Assembly (NCBI GenBank): GCA_009746045.1
Contig: RPFO01000076.1
Coordinates: 3,937,920 to 4,001,919, forward strand
Direction: 5' to 3'
From: Mesostigma viride
Taxonomy: Eukaryota > Streptophyta > Mesostigmatophyceae > Mesostigmatales > Mesostigmataceae
DNA length: 64,000 nt
The notes beneath the pieces are model-generated. The model was not told where the DNA came from, did no database searches, and saw only the letters and a list, made by a program, of their open reading frames with translations. Position 1 is the stretch's first letter; each line of letters starts with the position of its first letter. A program made the position numbers and the translations under genes. Positions 58,917-64,000 of the stretch are shown here, piece after piece.

Positions 58917-59559
58917 AGTTAGCATTTTGGGCAACCAATATGCTAAGTGGACGCAGTTTGGAAAGACCTTTCCAACGCCGTGCTGACCGCCTGAAACAGA
59001 CAAGGGACGAGAAAGATATCAAGTCCCGAAGTCCTAGCCATCCGTGGCCGACTAGGGTGCAGTCCTCTGGCATAGTGGACAGGACACGTGGCAGGCCGTG
59101 CCTGCACAGGCTTAGCCTGATTATCACGTGACTGTGGTCCACGTAGATCAGAGGAGCAGCAGCCTGTGACTGGTGGAATACTGGAGCTGGCACAGGTCTG
59201 CAAGGATACTAGGCCTTGCAGGCTTGTGACAGGTCCTGTACTTCCTAGGTTGCAGAGTCTAGGCAAATCCAGTTCGTCCTGGCTCTGCACTGATGCCAGT
59301 GGACGTTGAGGATTTGCTTGCACGCCTGCACGTGCCTCGTCACACCGATGGGAACGAGGAACAACGCAAGGATATAGCTTGGTCATGGGGGATGACCAGC
59401 TATCTCGGAAAGCACGAACCGTGGGTGCCACCTTGGTCGTGGAAGTGCCCATTGTGGTCGTGGCCTGGTGAACAGATTTAAGGTTGCTGCCTTGCAACAT
59501 TGGCTAAGACGCGCTGTGAAAGATCAAGAGCTCACCTACGTTGGGAGCTCTTTCTAACT
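58917..59559 (+). repeat. B4 3' LTR (643 bp)
   Basis: The same length as 49724-50366, with about one difference between the two. Followed by the AGATG target duplication. Confidence 0.95.
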
Positions 59560-62282
59560 AGATGCGTAGATGGGTCATCGGGGTGCTGGTCGGCGCAGCA
59601 AATCATGTCAGCGGCCAGGCGGTGACAGTGCGAGTGCTGCATGGTGCTAGGCGGAAATTTTCGAGGTATTTGCGCATGGATAAACCTTTGACGTTGTTCC
59701 CAACCAGATTTGCTAGAACAGGCAGCCAGGAAAGGCTCGAGGCTACGTCCATGAATCGGGCGTGCTGGCTCCTGCAGGAAAGGTAATCTGCTGTTCCGAC
59801 CTGGTACGTTCTAGCCTCCTAGCGTGTTCCGTTAACCGTATATGGTTGTATTATCGTTTATAACTAATAACAGGGTTATAATCGAGGGCTTGTGATTGTC
59901 ATTTTGTTGGTTTGCTCCCTCTACGCATCGGCTTGTCATGGTTGTGGAATACCATCAGGTCAAGCAGATTTTGGACCATGTTTGGTCGCTGTTGACTTTT
60001 TTTTCTGACTAGGTTGTCCCCAGTTTACAAATTAACAAAATTAACAAATTAACGCCGGCGGACTACCTGCGGACTGCTCGACGCGGAGTCGCCGGGCCAC
60101 AAGTTCCGTACTTTACCAAACTCAGCCTTAGAGGCCGCCGCACCAATTTTTACTTCTTTCCGTCACATGGCTTGCGTTGGGTTCATCGACGAGCATCGAC
60201 GCTCATCGACGGCGCAATCTGACGGCGGAGAATAAGTTCGCCACAGCATAGCGCGACGCAAGGGCTAAGATCCGACAACGTGACATGCAAAGCTTTATAC
60301 CGCATCGCTAACCGGAAATTCCGTCCAACACCGTCGTACAGTACTGCCAGTCGACCGCACCTCTGCCTCTTAACCATCGAATGCGCAATCGATCTAGAAA
60401 GTAGAAACGTCCCCGCGACACTTCCGCGATTTCAGTACTTTCTGTCACCCTTGACAGTTGTCGTACAATACTACAAATTAACGCCGATAGAAACTCGCCT
60501 TCAAACATATATCTCGATAGAGGCATGCCTCTTATTTAATTTCAAGGTACCTCTTAATTAATCTCGCCCCCCGGCCTCCGCTAATTTGCTAATTTGCTAA
60601 ATTTGCTAAAAAAGAGCCAATTTTACCCCGACTAGCTGAGGCTGCAACGGAAATAGCGTGATAACGGTTGGTATTGGTTAGTAATGTGGTAAAGGTAATT
60701 ACCCAATGCTTTTCCTGGCTCAAACAGCACGAGAAAAGTTCTTTTCTGACCAGTTTTAGGCATGGCTTCTTGTTTTGCTGGCCAACGCCCACCTTATCAT
60801 TTTGCATCCATGGCATGTGACAAACATGGAGATACCCAATACCTGTTTGCATGGAAGCATTGCCAACTTGTTCCTTTTGTTTTCTTTATTGTTGCAAAGA
60901 ACGTGGAGGTGTTTTGTCATTCATTGGGTGCGTTAGTGATGTAGCTCCCTGCCACCCCTTTGACGCGCGCTAATTGAGGCCTTGATTAATGAGCCTTTCA
61001 CCTATTTTTTAGCATGGTCTTGTGTCTTATATGCTGGCTTATCTCAGGTTCCACGCTGGGCCAGTGGCTGGCCTCAACGACGACGACGCCCGCCACCAGC
61101 GTGCCATGCAGCCCCTGTCAGCCCGCAGCCCGGCTGGCCGCGCGTGGGCTGAGGCCAATGGCCGCACGAGCCGCACGCTGGCAGCTGGCACCCAGCTGAC
61201 AGGGCCTTGTAGAAGGCAGTATCTGCGCACCCAGAGGCGCAATCCGTAGTTTGGCATACAGCCAGGTAGCCTAATTGACAGTTAGCTACACCCTTGGCTA
61301 GTCATGCGCTATGTATACCGCACGCGCGCTAGTGCCATTTTGGCGGCCCCTTGCGGCATGTTGGCATGTGTTATATGGCATGGTCTCTTGTTTTATCACC
61401 TGGGTATGGTGCATTATGCCCATTTGGGCATCCCTTGTTGTTTCATGCCAATGGGAATAAAGTTTTGTGTTGTTATGCTACCATTTATACCCCTGCCAGC
61501 TGGCACCGTTATAACGGTGCCAGCTGGCTTTGGCCATTTTGTAGCTAGGGTTCACAGTTTTGTGACATTTCATGTTGTGAATGCATTGCTGGCATGTCTA
61601 TGATTATAATAAACTGCCTTTAAAAGGCCAGGGCCAACTGATTTGTGTAAATGGTCGATAATGCATTATATATGTCTCCAACCCCATGTGCACTGTACCC
61701 CCCTGAGGGGGGTGCTATTTTTAGCAGGTGAAGGGCATGGATATGTGACCAACCAAATTTCCCAAACATTATTTGATGTAAAAGCATGCTTGGTTCCAAG
61801 GGTGGGCCAGAAAATGTTATTTGGCTAGTTACTCTCAGGCGCACAAAGATACCCAAACTCAGTCCGTTCTCGTGGTTCGAGTTTTGACAGTTGAAGGGTT
61901 AAAAACGTTAACTCAGAGAGCTGCAACCGTTTTCTCCAATGTGTCCAAAAAAGGTGTCCGAGGCAGCGAAGATCGACCAGTAACAAACCGATCATCTATT
62001 GGTCTCGACTCGAGAGGCGTTACAACTTGCATGCGGAACCTACCATCGGAAATCTACTCTCGATACGAACGTAACAAAATTTCCAAGTATTTGAAGCCCA
62101 GAGAGCCGCAACCGTTTTCTCTAACGTGTCCAAAAAAGGTGGCCGAGGCGGCGAAACGCTAGGGTTTTATAGACAAGACGCTTGTGTATGCGGCTCGTGC
62201 ATTGGCAACGCAACTGCGACGGCTACCGCAACGTTCTATTACCCCCGTCTTTTGCATCTGTTCTTTGTATTTTCGACTCATG
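59560..62282. other. No gene recognised right of B4
   Basis: The left part (59980-60600) is AT-richer, with ATTAAC runs. 61014-61250 has a short open stretch that starts after a TTATCTCAG splice-acceptor-like site, but no family. AATAAA words occur near 61455 and 61608. The 61880-62160 part repeats the block AGAGAGC(T/C)GCAACCGTTTTCTC with GTGTCCAAAAAAGGTG twice, and includes a diverged R4 m3 piece. It may contain host intergenic DNA. Confidence 0.5.
61496..61527. repeat. 32-bp perfect palindrome
   Basis: Each half is 16 bp (CCAGCTGGCACCGTTA and its complement) with no loop bases, followed about 80 bases later by AATAAA. The function is unknown. Confidence 0.9.
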
Positions 62283-62923
62283 TGTCAGAAATATTGAGAC
62301 TTGTAGGTCGAAAACAATAGTGACAATTAAAGATAACGCTTTATTATCATTGCATATTAAATCCCGGACTACCACCGTTTGTCCACCAAAACCATGATGT
62401 GGCTCCCGGGTGGGGACCATAAGCGTCAGCCATAACTCATGGCTCAGACCTTAGGTAAGTGCAACGTAGGTTGCGTCTTCCTCTTATGCACAAGGGTGCA
62501 CAAAGTGTGAGTGCTCGACAGGCTGGCACAAAGATTGCGTAGCTTATCTGAAATGTGCTGAGACTGCGTTACGCTAGCCAGATTCCGTTAACACTCTCTA
62601 GTCGAGTAGTACGACTGAATAGTACGCTAGCTATAGGTCGTAGGACCCTGAACGTACAAGTCTTGATATAATGTGCCGGTTCTCGTAGCTTCGGCACTAA
62701 TATCTTAGTCACTCCGTGACCAAATCATGAGCCGTAACATGACACGTGCTCACTGCCCCAACACTGCATAATACTCTGCCGATATTCATTATGGCCAGAA
62801 ATACGGCAGGCGGGTGCGATTAATAAGGACGCAACCCTAATACCTCCGTTTACAATGGATGGCCTATAGGAAATATATTAACGGCAGGCAGTTGGGCACA
62901 CAGGGTGAAATTCACCTCTGACA
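62283..62923 (-). repeat. R3 3' LTR (641 bp)
   Basis: TGTCAGAAATATTGAG at one end and GGTGAAATTCACCTCTGACA at the other, both matching the ends of 29618-30280. Confidence 0.8.
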
Positions 62924-63796
62924 CCCCCCTTGCACAATGCCTAAAGTGAAGACACTATGCAGGTACAATAGGGCCAACAGTTTCTCCCCGCTCAATTCAG
63001 GCAAGAGCCTAAAAAGCTGGGTGGGGCAGCCAGGTATAAACTGGCTCTCACACACCCCTTGTTCAACTTAAGCCGGTACACGCTCTGGTATAATCCAATG
63101 GTCTCATATTGCCTCCCTTGTTTGGTAGTTGGTAGGGCTTGCTGGGTACAATCACCCCAACCCCCCCTTACCCAGGAAGCTATGCCATCATGGTGAACCA
63201 ATGTACCCATTGGGCATGAACATAAAAGGAGAATCAAGACATGCACAAGCATGCCAACGCCGGGCACAAGGCGCCCCCCCCCCATGCTTTCAAAAGGATA
63301 AGCAATAACCAAAAAAGGCATCGGAATAAAAAAATTCCGACCTCTTCATTTCCATAGACAGCGCTGGCTTCTCGGCTCCGGGATCCCCGATATGCCGCCG
63401 GCTCAATTCGCATAAAGATCAAGCACTTGAAACTCGAGCGAAACAGCGCCTTCCAACCGCACCCAAAAAAAAAGATAACCACAAAGCTCATTTTCGGCTC
63501 ACGTTCGCTCCTGGCACGGATTGAACTTGGATCTTCTGTAGCGCCAGCCTTCAATCGGCATGTCTGCCGCAGCTGCACTCACGAAATCTGGTGCTTTTGC
63601 TGGAATCAGGAAATATATGGCCCAGCGGCTCTGTAGGCCGCGGCCGACTGGCCTCTTCCAGGCCGAGTGTGCGGCTTGCCAACAACAATGCCGCGAACTT
63701 CCGGGTAATATTCCATGATGTTACTTGCGTATCTCGCTAATTCGTAGCATGTCACGTTCTTCATCTTAACCCTAAGGTTTTTCTGTAATGGTTTTG
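62924..63796 (-). other. R3 internal region, no coding frame
   Basis: 873 bp between the terminal repeats. It contains C-rich runs, short open stretches without family, and the tRNA-like boxes at 63518-63580. No gag, integrase or RT motif. Confidence 0.65.
63518..63580 (-). other. Degenerate tRNA-like boxes inside R3
   Basis: On the minus strand GAGTGCAGCTG fits a pol III A box with one mismatch, and GTTCAATCC fits a B box, about 45 bases apart. The stems are only partly paired and no acceptor stem forms, so it is not a working tRNA. It may be tRNA-derived. Confidence 0.3.
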
Positions 63797-64000
63797 TGTC
63801 AGAAATATTGAGACTTGTAGGTCGAAAACAATAGTGACAATTAAAGATAACGCTTTATTATCATTGCATATTAAATCCCGGACTACCACCGTTTGTCCAC
63901 CAAAACCATGATGTGGCTCCCGGGTGGGGACCATAAGCGTCAGCCATAACTCATGGCTCAGACCTTAGGTAAGTGCAACGTAGGTTGCGTCTTCCTCTTA
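63797..64000 (-). repeat. R3 5' LTR, cut by the window edge
   Basis: The first 204 bp of the repeat, identical to 62283-62486. Confidence 0.8.

Larger units (their letters stand above)
49724..59559 (+). mobile_element. Ty1/copia-type LTR element B4, end-to-end, recent, mosaic
   Basis: A full-length copy of 9836 bp, including PB2a. 5' LTR 49724-50366, ORF0, gag, pol, 3' UTR, 3' LTR 58917-59559. The target duplication AGATG is at 49719-49723 and 59560-59564. The LTRs differ at about one site in 643, so it is very young. About five breaks besides the PB2a insertion in RT. ORF0 and the 3' third of the LTR are clearly diverged from B1-B3, while gag and pol are almost the same as theirs. Confidence 0.95.
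62283..64000 (-). mobile_element. R3: short LTR element, non-autonomous, runs off the window
   Basis: Two direct terminal repeats (62283-62923, 641 bp, and 63797 to beyond 64000) flank only 873 bp of internal sequence. The 204 bp that can be compared are identical, so it is recent. The ends are TGTCAG...CTGACA. On the minus strand the G-rich run AAGGGGGG lies directly before the LTR at 62923, a polypurine tract in the expected place. So the element reads leftwards and 63797-64000 belongs to its 5' LTR. The internal part has no gag or pol frame. Size and lack of genes fit a TRIM-like element. Confidence 0.75.

Noticed and set aside
61014-61249. A last exon of a host gene after a CAG acceptor-like site
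   Set aside because: No recognisable protein family and no upstream exon; one acceptor-like motif is weak evidence.
61496-61527. Rho-independent terminator
   Set aside because: There is no T-run after the stem and the setting is eukaryotic.

Overview
The window is eukaryotic nuclear DNA made almost wholly of nested transposable elements. I found no host gene that I could support. The signs of a nuclear genome are Ty1/copia-type gag and pol genes with LTRs, TTAA-flanked DNA transposons, poly-A-signal-like AATAAA words and no bacterial gene signals. A repeat-rich alga is my guess at the host, but the sequence does not prove it. Labels used here: A1-A3 and B1-B5 are copies of two related copia lineages; PB are TTAA-flanked DNA transposons; FB is a palindromic foldback element; R3 is a short LTR element; R4 is a modular GC-rich repeat.

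Layout. 1-1246: nothing recognised. 1247-15414 (-): A1, a copia element cut off in its pol gene. Its 456-bp 5' LTR is split by B1. 6943-15400 (-): B1, end-to-end with 648-bp LTRs and target duplication CATCT. 15415-16811: R4 modules. 16812-25868 (-): B2, carrying PB1 in its 3' UTR and lacking its 5' LTR. 25869-25991: half of an FB unit, entered by B3. 25992-29512 (+): B3, 5' part only. 29513-30280: R3 fragment. 30281-33720: R4 modules duplicated with a period near 2.5 kb. 33721-35239: diverged repeats. 35240-36333: part of PB2b. 36334-39145 (+): A2, the RT/RNase H half with its 3' LTR. 39146-46584 (+): A3, holding a 1.76-kb TIR transposon and the 918-bp foldback. 46585-47833: 3' end of B5. 47834-49723: no gene, one 33-bp tandem array. 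49724-59559 (+): B4, end-to-end with 643-bp LTRs, target duplication AGATG and a PB2a insertion. 59560-62282: nothing recognised. 62283-64000 (-): R3 element with two terminal repeats.

How the parts work together. Lineage B elements carry LTR, a first ORF of unknown function (ORF0), gag with a CCHC knuckle, then pol and LTR. In lineages A and B the aspartic protease-like domain lies after the integrase and before the reverse transcriptase. This order fits neither standard copia (PR-INT-RT-RH) nor gypsy (PR-RT-RH-INT). RT and RNase H are copia-like, with HGDD where YxDD is usual.

The most interesting object is FB at 43335-44252. It has three 206-bp self-palindromic units whose ends (AGTTA...TAACT) and 5-bp target duplication match those of the copia LTRs around it. 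It may therefore be a palindromic mini-element moved by the copia integrase. B1 and B4 are very young, because each LTR pair differs at about one site.
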